This document shows, in pieces, positions 43,609 to 53,090 of a stretch of DNA of 64,000 nucleotides (within the stretch, counting starts at the first letter, position 1; the number at the start of each line of letters is the position of its first letter). The stretch spans positions 1-64,000 of the forward strand of contig NZ_JARXYZ010000024.1 in the NCBI RefSeq assembly GCF_029894125.1, read 5' to 3'. Source of the DNA: Kitasatospora sp. MAA19 (lineage in GTDB: Bacteria > Actinomycetota > Actinomycetes > Streptomycetales > Streptomycetaceae). The notes under the pieces are model-generated. The model was not told the DNA's origin and searched no databases. It was given only the letters and a program-made list of their open reading frames with translations. Made by a program: the position numbers and the translations under genes.

Positions 43609-44115
43609 ATGAACCGCATTTCGGTGAACGTCGACGGCACGACGTACGAGGACGAGGTGGAACCCCGGCTCCTCCTCGTCCAGTACCTGCGAGACCGGCT
43701 GGGCCTGACCGGCACCACGATCGGCTGCGACACCGCCAACTGCGGGGCGTGCACCGTCGATCTGGACGGGCTGAGCGTCAAGAGCTGCTCGGTCCTGGCG
43801 GTCCAGGCGGACGGCGGTGAGGTGACCACCATCGAGGGGCTCGCACAGGGCACCGAGTTGCATCCGCTGCAGCGGTCGTTCCACGAGCAGCACGCCCTGC
43901 AGTGCGGTTACTGCACTCCGGGGATGATCATGGCCGCCCGCGATCTGCTGCGGCACAACCCTGATCCCCGTCCGGAGGAGATCCGGCATGCGCTGCGGGG
44001 CAACCTCTGCCGTTGCACCGGCTACCAGAACATCGTTCAGGCCGTGCTCGCCGCGGCTGCTGAGCTGGAAGCCGGACGAGGAGCGGCCACGAGCAGTGAG
44101 GCAGCGTTGGCATGA
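43609..44115 (+). CDS. Molybdenum hydroxylase [2Fe-2S] small subunit
   Basis: AGGGAG lies before ATG 43609. The 168-residue protein carries both iron-sulfur sites of the family: the plant-type motif GCDTANCGACTVDLDG followed by a fourth Cys (VKSC), and the C-terminal GYCTPGM with CRCTGYQN. It passes electrons from the molybdenum centre to the FAD subunit. The large subunit expected next is missing here and is found at 19353. The stop overlaps the ATG of the short frame at 44112. Confidence 0.93.
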   Translation: MNRISVNVDGTTYEDEVEPRLLLVQYLRDRLGLTGTTIGCDTANCGACTVDLDGLSVKSCSVLAVQADGGEVTTIEGLAQGTELHPLQRSFHEQHALQCGYCTPGMIMAARDLLRHNPDPRPEEIRHALRGNLCRCTGYQNIVQAVLAAAAELEAGRGAATSSEAALA

Positions 44116-44338
44116 CCATCACGGAGTCGGCCGCCCCTGATGCGGTCGGCAAGGCACAGCCCGCCGGGGCCGTCCGGATGGTTGCGGGGCAGCGGGACCG
44201 GATGGGCGGCATCAGCGTCTCCGATCGGCTGGGTGAGCACACTCATGCCGCTGGTCCGGGAGATGGTAGCGACCCCGCGCCCCGACGCGCGTTGCGCGTC
44301 CGGCCCGCGCAGGACTCTCAGGACCAGGAAGGTGTGGC
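44112..44338 (+). pseudogene. Short frame between small and FAD subunits, possible large-subunit stub
   Basis: ATG 44112 overlaps the small-subunit stop by 4 bp and reads MTITESAAPDAVGKAQ, like the first residues of CoxL-type large subunits (usually followed by RKEDARLLTG). After this the sequence no longer resembles any part of that subunit and runs on out of frame into the FAD gene. In this family the order small-large-medium is common, so the 227 bp may be the scar of a deleted large-subunit gene. This rests on a short similarity and on position only. Confidence 0.35.
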
Positions 44339-45199
44339 GTGTTCCCCGCGGTATTCGACTATGCGTGCCCAGCAAGCGTTGGAGAGGCCGTTCGTGTGCT
44401 GGCCGAGGGCGGCGAGGAGGCGAAGGTGCTGGCCGGCGGCCAGAGCCTGCTGCCGATGCTGCGGCTGCGACTCGCCCGTGCGGAGTTGGTGGTCGACGTG
44501 AACCGGGTGCCGCAGCTTCGCGGCGTCTGGGAGGAGGCGGACTCGCTCGTCATCGGCGCCATGACCACCCACCACGACGTCATCCACGACGAGCTGGTCC
44601 GCCGCCATGCCCCGCTGCTGGCCGCTGCGACGGAGACGGTCGGCGACCCCGCCGTCCGCCACCGCGGCACCCTCGGGGGCTCACTTGCCCACGCCGACCC
44701 GGCCGGCGACCTGCCCCCGGTGGTGCTGGTGCTGAACGGCGAGCTGGTGGCGGAGGGCCCGCGCGGGCGGCGCACCATCCCGGCTGCCGAGTTCTTCGTC
44801 GACTGCCTCACGACCGCGCTGAAGCCGGACGAACTGCTCGTCGAGTGCAGGGTGCCCAAGCTGGGAGAGGGCTGGGGCTTCCACTACGAGAAGTTCCGTC
44901 TTTCCGCGCAGGCTCCCGCATTGGTCGGCGTGGCTGTGGCGGTACGTCGCGAGAACGGCGGTATCGCCGAGGCGCGTGTCGGGCTGACCAACATGGGCGC
45001 CACCCCACTGCGGGCGGCCACAGTCGAGGTGGCGCTGGCCGGTGCGGACGCCACTGCTGAGGCGGTTGGGCGGGCCGCCGAGGCGGCGGCCGAGGGCACC
45101 TCGGCGATGTACGACCTGAGCACCTCGCCCGAGTACCGGGCTCACCTGGCCCGGGTGTTGACGCGCCGTGCTGTCCTCGCCGCTGCAGGGAGCGAGTGA
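44339..45199 (+). CDS. Molybdenum hydroxylase FAD-binding medium subunit
   Basis: GGAAGG lies six bases before GTG 44339. The 286-residue protein has the FAD motifs of CoxM-type subunits: LAGGQSLLPMLRLRLA near residue 31 and GDPAVRHRGTLGGSLAHADP near residue 102. It transfers electrons from the [2Fe-2S] subunit to the final acceptor. With 43609 and the large subunit at 19353 it completes a three-part hydroxylase. It is the last cluster gene; IS debris follows. Confidence 0.92.
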   Translation: MFPAVFDYACPASVGEAVRVLAEGGEEAKVLAGGQSLLPMLRLRLARAELVVDVNRVPQLRGVWEEADSLVIGAMTTHHDVIHDELVRRHAPLLAAATETVGDPAVRHRGTLGGSLAHADPAGDLPPVVLVLNGELVAEGPRGRRTIPAAEFFVDCLTTALKPDELLVECRVPKLGEGWGFHYEKFRLSAQAPALVGVAVAVRRENGGIAEARVGLTNMGATPLRAATVEVALAGADATAEAVGRAAEAAAEGTSAMYDLSTSPEYRAHLARVLTRRAVLAAAGSE

Positions 45200-45370
45200 C
45201 GAGGACAGAGCGTGGGGGACAGACCGCGAAATCCCGGCGTCGCCTGGCACCTGTCCGGGATGCCGGGCACCGGAGAAGTGAAGTTTCCCCTTGAGGTTGG
45301 ACACCTGGAGACTGGGCGATGCAAGCCCGGAGGAAGCAGCACCAGGTGGGAATCAAGAGCAACATGGCCA

Positions 45371-45640
45371 AGTGTCGGCGACGGGTGAAACGAGGTTCTG
45401 GATCACTTCCCGTGCTGATCTGGCTGACCATCATCGACAGTGGCCGGGCCGGGTGCCGGTCACGCGGCGAGGAGCACACGCTTGCGCAGGAGATCCAGGC
45501 CCGCCCGGCCGAACATCTGCCGCTTCAGCATCTTGATCCGGTTCACCTGCCCCTCCACCGCACCCGAGCTGAACGGCAGACTCAACCCCGCCACCACCGC
45601 CCCAAGATCAGAACCGATTCCGTTCACGAACGACACCAAC
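45371..45640 (+). repeat. Inverted duplicate of the ISL3 right end
   Basis: This 270-bp stretch is the reverse complement of 47141-47420, apart from scattered mismatches and a 10-bp insertion in the right-hand copy. It holds the last 60 codons of the ISL3 transposase and the element's right end. It places two opposite right ends around one transposase gene. The stretch 45200-45370 before it has no supported gene. Confidence 0.75.
45460..45640 (-). pseudogene. C-terminal fragment of an ISL3 transposase (inverted copy)
   Basis: The minus strand encodes SLVSFVNGIGSDLGAVVAGL followed by LPFSSGAVEGQVNRIKMLKR and ends in LLRKRVLLAA at 45460. This is the same C-terminus as in the plus-strand element next door, but without its 10-bp insertion. 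It is either the remains of a second, oppositely oriented copy or an inverted duplication. Confidence 0.75.
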
Positions 45641-45698
45641 GACTTGTGATCACTTTCGATGCTCTCCGGCTGGGACGGCACCACGTGCGTGATGATCA

Positions 45699-47330
45699 TT
45701 GACCGTGAACGGCCTGGATGCTGAGGAAGTCCTGCTCCCGGACCTGGACGACCTGGAGATAGCGAACATCGAGATCGGCGGCGATACCGTGACCGTCTCG
45801 GCCTGCGCGCGGGCGCCCGAGGCGCTCTGTCCGGCCTGCGGTGCCAGATCACGTCGGGTCCACAGCCGCTACGAGCGCCGCTTGGCAGACTCCGCAATCG
45901 GTGGTCGCCGGGTGATCGTGAAGCTGCAGGTCCGGCGCTTCCGCTGTCCCACGACGTCGTGTCCCCGGGCGACATTCGTCGAGCAGGTCGCCGGCCTCAC
46001 CTTCCGCCACGGGCGGCGGAGCCTGAGGCTGCACACGATCCTGCAAACGGTGGCGCTGATGCTGGCCGGCCGAGCCGGCGCCAGACTGTCCGACGTGCTC
46101 AGCTCAAAAGTCAGCCGCTCGACCCTGCTGCGACTGGTCCGCGCGATGCCCGACCCCCAGACAACGACACCACGGGTGCTCGGAGTTGACGACTTCGCCC
46201 TGCGCAAGGGCCATGTCTACGGCACCGTGCTGATCAACATCGAGACCCGCCGTCCCGTCGACCTTCTGCCCGACCGCGAGGCCGCCACGCTCGCCCGCTG
46301 GCTGACCGAGCACCCCGGCGTCGAGGTCATCTGTCGCGACCGCGCCATCGGCTACGCCGAAGGCGCCCGCCTCGGCGCCCCGGACGCGGTCCAAGTCGCG
46401 GACCGCTGGCACCTGTTCCACAACCTCACCGAAGCCGTGGAACGCTGCGTCACCCGACACTCCACCCAGCTGCGCGAACCGGCCCACATCCCCACTCCCG
46501 AGGAATCCGCGGCGGCCCTCGCCGAACTGGAGAAGATCACCGCGACCGCGAAGGCGGACCGGGGCGCTCACCGATACGCGGACCGCACCCGCGACCGGCA
46601 CGATGCCGTGCATGCCCTGCTCGACCAGGGTCTGTCCCGGTGGGAGATCAGCCGTCGGCTGGGCCTGGCTCGTGGCACGGTGCGCAGGTTCGCCCGCGCC
46701 GCCGCCCCCGAGGAACTCGTCGCGGGCAAGTGGCAGGGCCGCGCCAGTGTCCTGGACGACTACAAGCCCTACCTCCACCAGCGGTGGCAGGAGGGCTGCA
46801 CCACCGCGAAGACGCTCTTCGACGAGATCAAGGCCGCCGGCTACACCGGCGGCCTGACGGTCTTGCGCGACTACCTGCGACCCCTGCGTTCCGGCGCCCA
46901 GCCGCAGGACCGTTCCACCCGGCCGCCCTCGGTCCGCGACGTGACCTCCTGGATCACCCGCCACCCCGACAGCCTCACCCCGGACAAGACGCTCAAGCTC
47001 AAGGGCATCCTTGCCCGCTGCCCCAACTCGATACCACCGCTGACCACGTCCGGACCTTCGCCGAGATGATGGCCGCCCGCACCGGCCGCGACCAGCTGGC
47101 TGGCTGGATCGATCAGGTGAAGGGCACCGACGTGCCCGAGTTGGTGTCGTTCGTGAACGGGATCGGTTCTGATCTTGGGGCGGTGGTGGCGGGGTTGAGT
47201 CTGCCGTGTCATGCCGTTCAGCTCGGGTGCGGTGGAGGGGCAGGTGAACCGGATCAAGATGCTGAAGCGGCAGATGTTCGGCCGGGCGGGCCTGGATCTC
47301 CTGCGCAAGCGTGTGCTCCTCGCCGCGTGA
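45699..47330 (+). pseudogene. ISL3-family transposase with two frameshifts
   Basis: From about 45699 the frame encodes an ISL3 transposase: N-terminal zinc finger (CPACGARSRRVHSRY, RRFRCPTTSCP), VLGVDDFALRKGH with the first Asp, VICRDRAIGYAEGA with the second, ADRWHLFHNL, and a helix-turn-helix near 46640 (ISRRLGLARGTVRRFAR). The frame is lost near 47025 (LARCPNS instead of LARCPQLDTTADH) and again at about 47205, where ten extra bases interrupt LSLPFSSGAVEGQ. The matching end at 45640 lacks those ten bases. The element is therefore inactive unless supplied in trans. Confidence 0.85.
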
Positions 47331-47420
47331 CCGGCACCCGGCCCGGCCACTGTCGGTGATGGTCAGCCAGATCAGCACGGAAAGTGATCCAGAACCTCGT
47401 TTCACCCGTCGCCGACACTC
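47141..47420 (+). repeat. ISL3 right end, inverted partner of 45371-45640
   Basis: This stretch covers the transposase C-terminus and the sequence up to CGCCGACACT at 47411-47420, after which similarity to the left copy stops. The 10-bp excess over the left copy is the second frameshift. Region 47434-47625 beyond it has no gene that I can support. Confidence 0.7.
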
Positions 47421-47625
47421 GCTCGACTTTGAGAAGAACGCGCGCTCCATGAGGCTCTTCGGGCCATGAGTAGGGGGCCGAGACTGCAGACGAGATCTTC
47501 ACCCGTATCGGACTTCGGCCGGCAATCTGAACCAACGCGGAGGGTCGGCGCGGGCCGGCAGAGTGATGCAACACCGAGGGCCGGGCCGGAGCAGCCCGCT
47601 CCGACTCGGCCCTCGACCTCTTCAG

Positions 47626-48013
47626 TCAAGAGGCCGAGCCAACCGCCCCCGGCCGCCCCGGCTGCGCGACGGTCAGGAGCGACCGAATCCGGTCCGCCCC
47701 GAGCGCCAGCAGCAGGGTGGGAAGCCGGGGACCGGTGTCCCTTCCCACCAGCAGCTCGTACAGCAGCACGAAAAGCTCCCGCTGTGCGGTTTTCAGCTCC
47801 GGAGACGCCGGAGCGTGCAGCGGCAGACCTGCCTGGATCTTCGGCACCCCGTACACCAGCGACGCCAGCCCGTCGAGCGACCAGTGCCCATCCAGACCGT
47901 CCAGCAGCAGCTTCAGCGCCTCCCGCTGAGCCGGAGCCAACCGCTCCAGACGCTCCCGGTCGGGCTCGGCACGTACCTGGGTACGGTCCTCGGCCGGCAC
48001 GTACGTGCCCACC
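47626..48013 (-). pseudogene. Class I lysyl-tRNA synthetase, C-terminal piece
   Basis: The minus strand encodes VGTYVPAEDRTQVRAEPDRE and continues through LASLVYGVPKIQAGL and ELFVLLYELLVGRDTGPRLP to a stop at 47626, matching the C-terminal helical anticodon-binding part of class I LysRS. The sequence to the right (48014 onward) is the end of an IS21-type element. Bases 48009-48013 (CCACC) are one copy of a target duplication whose second copy is at 51261-51265. Confidence 0.85.
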
Positions 48014-48278
48014 TGTGAACGGTCAGCGATTTCCTCTACTTCTGAGGCTTCGTGGTCACGGAATTGGCCAGGGGCGCGGTCACGAGTCCCCAAGGGGAAG
48101 TTGACCACGGTGGAAGCCTGGAATACCCCAGATCAGGTGGTTTGACCTGCGAGTGATCGTTCCATCCGAATCGTTCAAGTTCCCCCTGGGCATCCCCGAG
48201 CCGGGTTGAGGGTCCTGACCGTCTCGGAGTCGTCACCGTCCCTCGACCGACAGGCCGAGAGGTCGACGGACACTCTGG

Positions 48279-49895
48279 ATGGCAAGGAGAACGTTCACCG
48301 TGGTCGACATCGTCGAGATCTACGTCCACTGGTACGCGGGCCGGTCGAAGAACCAGCTCGCGGCCTCGTTGGGGGTGGACCGCAAGACCATCAGGAAGTA
48401 TCTGGCGCCGGCGGAGGCGTCCGGGATGGCCCCGGGTGGGCCGCCGATGAGCGAGGCGGACTGGGGGAAGCTGATCAAAAGCTGGTTCCCGGAGCTGGCC
48501 CGGCGCCGGCTGAACCAGGTCACGTGGGCGGAGATCGAGCCGCACCGCGACCTGGTCAAGGGGTTGCTGGAGACGACCACGGTGACCACGATCCATCAAC
48601 GCCTCAGAGATGAGGGGAAGTTGGCGGTGTCGTTGTCGACGTTCCGCCGGTGGGTGACCGAGAATCTCCCGGACGAGTCGGCCCGGTCGAAGGTGACGGT
48701 GCTGCGGGACGACGTCGAGCCGGGCTCGGAGGCCCAGATCGACTACGGCTTCCTGGGGCAGTGGATCAACCCGTCGACCGGGAAGCGGCACCGGATCTGG
48801 GCGTTCGTGATGGTGCTGCCCTGCTCGCGGCACATGTTCGTCCGTCCGGTGGTTCACATGGACCAGAACGCCTGGACTCAGTCCCACGTCGAAGCGTTCC
48901 GGTTCTTCGGCGGTGTCCCGCGGCGGTTGGTGCCGGACAACCTGCGCACGGCGGTGGACCGGCCGGACCTCTACGATCCGAAGATCAACAAGTCGTATGC
49001 CGAGCTTGCGACCTACTACGGCGCCCTGGTCGACCCGGCCCGGGCAGCGAAGCCGAAGGACAAGCCGCGGGTCGAGCGGCCGATGCCGTATGTCCGCGAC
49101 TCGTTCTGGAGCGGGCGGGAGTTCACCTCGGTCGAGCAGATGCAGGCCGAGGCCCTGACGTGGTCGGCCGGCACGGCCGGTCGCAGGCAGTGCCGCCCGC
49201 TGGGCGGTGCGAGTCCGCTGTCGGTGTTCGAGGCGGTGGAGGCCAAGGCCCTGCTGCCGGTGCCGGACAAGCCGTTCGTGCTGGCCCGCTGGTCCACCGC
49301 CGCGGTCGGACCGGACATCCACATCAAGGTCGGCCGCACCCTCTACTCAGTGCCATGGAAGCTGATCGGCCGCAAGGTCGACGTTCGCTCCACCGCCACC
49401 ATGGTCCAGGTCTTCCACGAGGGCGAGCTGGTCAAGACCCACGCCGCCCTCGAACAGGGCAAGCGCACCGACAAGAACGACTACCCGCCGGAGAAGATCG
49501 CCTTCCAGATGAAGACGCCGATCTGGTGCCGCAGCCAGTCTTCCGAGGTCGGCGACGCCTGCCGCGAGGTGATCGACCAGTTGCTGGAGGTCAACGCGCT
49601 CTACCGGCTCCGCGCGGCCCAGGGGATCCTCGGGCTGCGGAAGAAGTACGGCGATCAGCGGCTGGAGGCGGCCTGCACCAAGGCCATCGCGGTCGGTGAC
49701 CCCTCCTACCGCACCATCAAGGGAATCCTGATCGCGGGCACCGAGACCGACCCTGAGCCGGAGACCGGCGACGCCGGGGCCGCGGCCTTCCTCCACGGCC
49801 CCGAGGGCCTGTTCGCCGCGAGCATCCCCTCCCAGACCTCCGGCGAGCCCGAGGGCACCCCGGGCCGTGATGACGCCGAGGAGGCTGCTCGATGA
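48279..49895 (+). CDS. istA: IS21-family transposase IstA
   Basis: The 538-residue protein starts with a helix-turn-helix (NQLAASLGVDRKTIRKYLA, residues about 25-43). The DDE core follows: Asp in EAQIDYGFLGQW, Asp in RLVPDNLRTAV and Glu in KPRVERPMPYV. A C-terminal Mu-type beta-barrel region comes after. IstA cuts and joins the element ends with the help of IstB. The frame is intact, with ATG 48279 inside 265 bp of the left end. Its last 4 bp overlap istB. Confidence 0.93.
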   Translation: MARRTFTVVDIVEIYVHWYAGRSKNQLAASLGVDRKTIRKYLAPAEASGMAPGGPPMSEADWGKLIKSWFPELARRRLNQVTWAEIEPHRDLVKGLLETTTVTTIHQRLRDEGKLAVSLSTFRRWVTENLPDESARSKVTVLRDDVEPGSEAQIDYGFLGQWINPSTGKRHRIWAFVMVLPCSRHMFVRPVVHMDQNAWTQSHVEAFRFFGGVPRRLVPDNLRTAVDRPDLYDPKINKSYAELATYYGALVDPARAAKPKDKPRVERPMPYVRDSFWSGREFTSVEQMQAEALTWSAGTAGRRQCRPLGGASPLSVFEAVEAKALLPVPDKPFVLARWSTAAVGPDIHIKVGRTLYSVPWKLIGRKVDVRSTATMVQVFHEGELVKTHAALEQGKRTDKNDYPPEKIAFQMKTPIWCRSQSSEVGDACREVIDQLLEVNALYRLRAAQGILGLRKKYGDQRLEAACTKAIAVGDPSYRTIKGILIAGTETDPEPETGDAGAAAFLHGPEGLFAASIPSQTSGEPEGTPGRDDAEEAAR

Positions 49896-50656
49896 GCGTG
49901 ATGGACACAGCCCTGCGCGAGTCGCTCAAGGCGCTTCGGCTGTCCGGGATGCTGGAGACCCTGGACGCGCGGCTGATCCAGGCCCACGGCGGCGAACTCG
50001 GCCACCTGGACTTCCTGCAGGTCCTCTGCCAGGACGAGATCACCCGCCGCGAGACGGTCGCCTTCCAACGGCGCCTGCAGAAGGCGAAGTTCGAGCAGCA
50101 GGTCACTCTGGAGGAGTTCGACTTCGCCGCTTCCCCGAAGCTGCCCGCGGCCCAGATCCGCGACCTGGCCGCTCTGCGCTGGCTCCATGCCGGCGAGTCG
50201 GTGATCTTGTTCGGACCGGTGGGCGTCGGCAAGACACACGTCGCCCAGGCCCTGGGCCACCTCGCCGTCCGCCAGGGCGCCAATGTCCGCTTCACGAAGA
50301 CCAGCCGGGTCCTGGCCGAGCTCGCCGGCGGCCACGCGGACCGCACCTGGGACAAGCGCATGCGCGAGCTGATCCGACCCGACGTCCTCATCCTGGACGA
50401 CTTCGCCATGCGGCAGCTGAGCGCGGCCCAGGCCGACGACCTCTACGAACTCGTCTCCGAGCGGCAGGGCCGCTCGCTGATCATCACCAGCAACCGGGCC
50501 CCCAGCGACTGGTATCCCCTCTTCCCCAACCCCGTCGTCGCCGAGTCGCTGCTGGACCGACTGATCAACACCAGCCATCAGGTGATCATGAACGGCCCCA
50601 GTTACCGGCCGAACAAGCGGCCCAAGAGCCCCATCGACAAGCCGCCGACCACCTAG
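49892..50656 (+). CDS. istB: IS21-family helper ATPase IstB
   Basis: ATG 49892 overlaps the istA stop. The 254-residue AAA+ protein has FGPVGVGKTHVAQAL (Walker A, near residue 110), LILDDFAMRQL (Walker B) and ITSNRAPSDWYPLF (sensor region), as in the DnaC-like IstB family. It selects the target and activates IstA. Its 3' end overlaps the end of the convergent passenger gene by 4 bp. Confidence 0.93.
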   Translation: MSVMDTALRESLKALRLSGMLETLDARLIQAHGGELGHLDFLQVLCQDEITRRETVAFQRRLQKAKFEQQVTLEEFDFAASPKLPAAQIRDLAALRWLHAGESVILFGPVGVGKTHVAQALGHLAVRQGANVRFTKTSRVLAELAGGHADRTWDKRMRELIRPDVLILDDFAMRQLSAAQADDLYELVSERQGRSLIITSNRAPSDWYPLFPNPVVAESLLDRLINTSHQVIMNGPSYRPNKRPKSPIDKPPTT

Positions 50657-51183
50657 CGATCCAGCTCGGCGACGTTCCACTCCCGAGGCAGGTCCTCGCC
50701 GCAGAAGACGCAGACGAAGTCCTCCTGCCGCACGATGTTGAGCTCCCGGCAGGAGCGGCAGCGGCGGAAGACCACCTCATGCGTGAAGCCGGACGGGCGA
50801 TGGATCCCGACCCGGTCCAGGGCCTCGGCCACGGCCGGCCATGAGATGACGTCCGGGCAGTAGCCGGTCGACTGGTTGCTGACCTCCTCGACCGCCCACC
50901 GCCCGGACTCCTCGCGGAAGCTCATCTCACCGGCGCTCAGGACCTCTTCGCCGCCGGCGCACACCACGTGCTCGCTGCGGCGCGGGGCCAGTCGCAGCAG
51001 CCCGCCGGAATCGACGACGAACGTGAACGGCTCGGCCAACTCACCCGGGGTCAGCGCTGAGGCCCACTCGCCGAAGTCCACCGACGAGCGCATGCTCCGA
51101 CCCTCACCACCCGCCCGGACGAGCTCCTTCAACTCAACCGGACCCACATACCGATACATCCGCCCCCGCGTCTTCACGCTCAC
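50653..51183 (-). CDS. Passenger gene of the IS21 element, zinc-ribbon protein
   Basis: From GTG 51183 (GAGGGG eight bases upstream; ATG 51159 is an alternative) the minus strand encodes about 176 residues. They begin MYRYVGPVELKELVRAGGEG after a short lead and end with a zinc ribbon, CRSCRELNIVRQEDFVCVFC. Similar proteins are scattered in streptomycete genomes as hypothetical proteins; no function is known to me. It lies between istB and the right end of the element, inside the target duplications, so it is carried by the IS. Its stop overlaps that of istB. Confidence 0.7.
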   Translation of the reverse strand: MSVKTRGRMYRYVGPVELKELVRAGGEGRSMRSSVDFGEWASALTPGELAEPFTFVVDSGGLLRLAPRRSEHVVCAGGEEVLSAGEMSFREESGRWAVEEVSNQSTGYCPDVISWPAVAEALDRVGIHRPSGFTHEVVFRRCRSCRELNIVRQEDFVCVFCGEDLPREWNVAELDR

Positions 51184-51260
51184 CAACCTAGCCCCTCACA
51201 CGGCCCGGACCTGGGGAATTACGTGACCACAGCCCTTGGGGAATTACGTGACCGTCCACA

Positions 51261-51364
51261 CCACCCACGCCTGCGCGCGGTCCAACCGGGGCCGGGCCTC
51301 CGCCAAGCTCCCGAGCGGCTCCTCGACGGTGAAGTCCCGCAGAATGCGCAGCGTCTGCTCCGAG
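51261..51364 (-). pseudogene. Class I lysyl-tRNA synthetase, middle piece
   Basis: These 104 bp lie between the two IS21-type elements. On the minus strand they encode EQTLRILRDFTVEEPLGSLA followed by EARPRLDRAQAWV, which fits the stretch before YVPAEDR that is missing from the other two LysRS pieces. The frame joins both neighbours precisely when each insertion and one copy of its 5-bp duplication are removed. The ends carry CCACC (51261-51265) and CCGAG (51360-51364). Confidence 0.8.
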
Positions 51365-51484
51365 TGTGGACGGTCACGTAATTCGGCTCTTTCGAAGATA
51401 TTGTGATCGGACCCGTGTCCGCAGGGCGACCTGTCGTGTTGTCACTGGTGTGGTTCACGGAGCGTTGATGTCCTTCTTCCCCAT

Positions 51485-53062
51485 TTGTCCGCTGTTGTAG
51501 TCGAGTTCGTGCAGCAGTCGGCAGCCGAGATCGTCCTTCACGCCCACGCGCGTGTGGCTGGTGGTGTGTGCCCGCAGTGCCGGAGATCATCGCGGCGCGT
51601 GCACGGTCGCTATGTCCGTCGTCTGGCGGACGCGGCGATCGGGGGGCCGGGCAGTGATCGTCGAACTGCTGGTCCGCCGCTTCCGCTGTCTGAACACCGC
51701 CTGCACTGCGGTGACGTTCGCCGAGCAGGTCGAGGGGCTGACCACCCCGCACGCCCGCAAGGCTCCGCTCCTGCGATCGGTCCTACTGTCCATTGCCCGC
51801 ACGCTCGCAGGCCGCCCCGGCGCACGTCTCGCCGCACTGCTCGGCATCCGCGCCGCGAAGGACACCCTGCTGCATCTTCTTCGTTCAATGCCTGAGCCGC
51901 CCGCAACTCCCGTTCGGGTACTTGGGGTTGATGACTTCGCGCTACGTAAAGGCGACTCGTATGCCACCGTGCTGGTGGACCTGGAGGCGCGTCGGCCGAT
52001 CGACGTGCTGCCGGGCCGGGAGGCCGGTCCCTTGGCCGCCTGGCTGGCCGGGCACCCGGAGGTCGAGATCATATGCCGGGACCGGGCCGGCGCCTACGCG
52101 GAAGGTGCCAGTACCGGAGCGCCACAGGCCGTCCAGGTCGCCGACGGGTGGCATCTCTGGCGAAACCTCGCGGAGGCAGTCGAGAAGACCGTCGGCTCAC
52201 ACCACACCTGCATCCGTTCCGCGTTTGCCGCGCCCCGGAACGACCAACCGGACCCGGTCGGCGATGCCGCCCAGTCCTTCAGCCTTCCGGACGGGACACG
52301 CGATGTCCTCGGCCACCCGAGGCGCCTGGTCGCCCGGACCAAGGAACGTTACACGGCGGTCCAGGAACGGCTGGCCGAGGGCAAGTCGCTGACCGCGATC
52401 GGTCGGGAACTGCGACTGGACCACTCCACCGTCCGTCGCTTCGCCCGCGCCAGCGGGATCGACGAACTACTCGTCAAGGCGGTCAACCGGCAGTCCATCC
52501 TCGACGAGTACAAGTCCCACCTGCACCAACGATGGAGAGAAGGCTGTCGTGACATTCCCCTGCTCCACCGTGAACTCCGGGAACTCGGCTTCCCCGGGGC
52601 GTCCAGACCGTCCGCCGCTACCTTCGGGGAGCCAAGCAGCATGGCCTACCCTCAACGTCTCGGCCCGCTCCGAGGTCTCGCCGAGTGGTCCGCTGGATCA
52701 TGACCGACCCGGCCCGCCTGCGCGCCGACGACGCCCAGGAACTCAAGGAGATCCGGGCGGCCTGCCTGCACCTCGACGCCGCGGCCGGGCACGTCCGTGA
52801 CTTCGCCGCCATGCTCCACGACCGACGCGGCGACCTGCTACCCGACTGGATGAACCGCGTCCTCGCCGACGACCTCCCCGCCCTGCACTCCCTGGTCGCC
52901 GGCCTCCGCCGGGACCAGGCCGCCGTTGTTGCGGGTCTGTCCAGCCCCTGGAGCTCGGGCCAGGTCGAAGGTCAGGTGACCCGAATCAAGCTCCTCAAGC
53001 GGCAAGGCTACGGCCGCGCCAACCTCGACCTGCTCCGCAAGCGGATTCTTCTCACGGCCTGA
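51485..53062 (+). pseudogene. Second ISL3-family transposase, two frameshifts
   Basis: The reading begins near 51485 with FVQQSAAEIVLHAHARVAGG and the zinc finger CPQCRRSSRRVHGRY. It shifts frame at the six-G run around 51640 (one G too many) and continues as RAVIVELLVRRFRCLNTAC, VRVLGVDDFALRKGDS, EIICRDRAGAYAEGA and ADGWHLWRNL. It shifts again near 52598, where GVQTVRRYLRGAKQHG would be expected, and ends in LLRKRILLTA at 53062. It is only moderately similar to the ISL3 transposase at 45699, so it came from a separate element. Confidence 0.85.
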
Positions 53063-53090
53063 ACGGTCGGCCGTTGGAGGCTTGACCGTG

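Larger units (their letters stand above)
48014..51260 (+). mobile_element. IS21-family element with passenger gene, inserted in the LysRS gene
   Basis: The element begins TGTGAACGGTCA at 48014 and ends with the related, inverted TGACCGTCCACA at 51260. It is flanked by CCACC on both sides (48009-48013, 51261-51265), a 5-bp duplication in the IS21 range. Further GGTCACG-type repeats inside each end are typical of the family. It contains istA, istB and one extra gene in opposite orientation. Removing it with one CCACC joins the LysRS frame exactly (AWV to GTYVPAED). Confidence 0.85.

Noticed and set aside
51236..51388. Inverted repeat around the 104-bp LysRS piece, at first read as a small MITE
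   Set aside because: The two repeats are the facing ends of two separate IS21-type insertions, each with its own duplication; the DNA between them is LysRS coding sequence.
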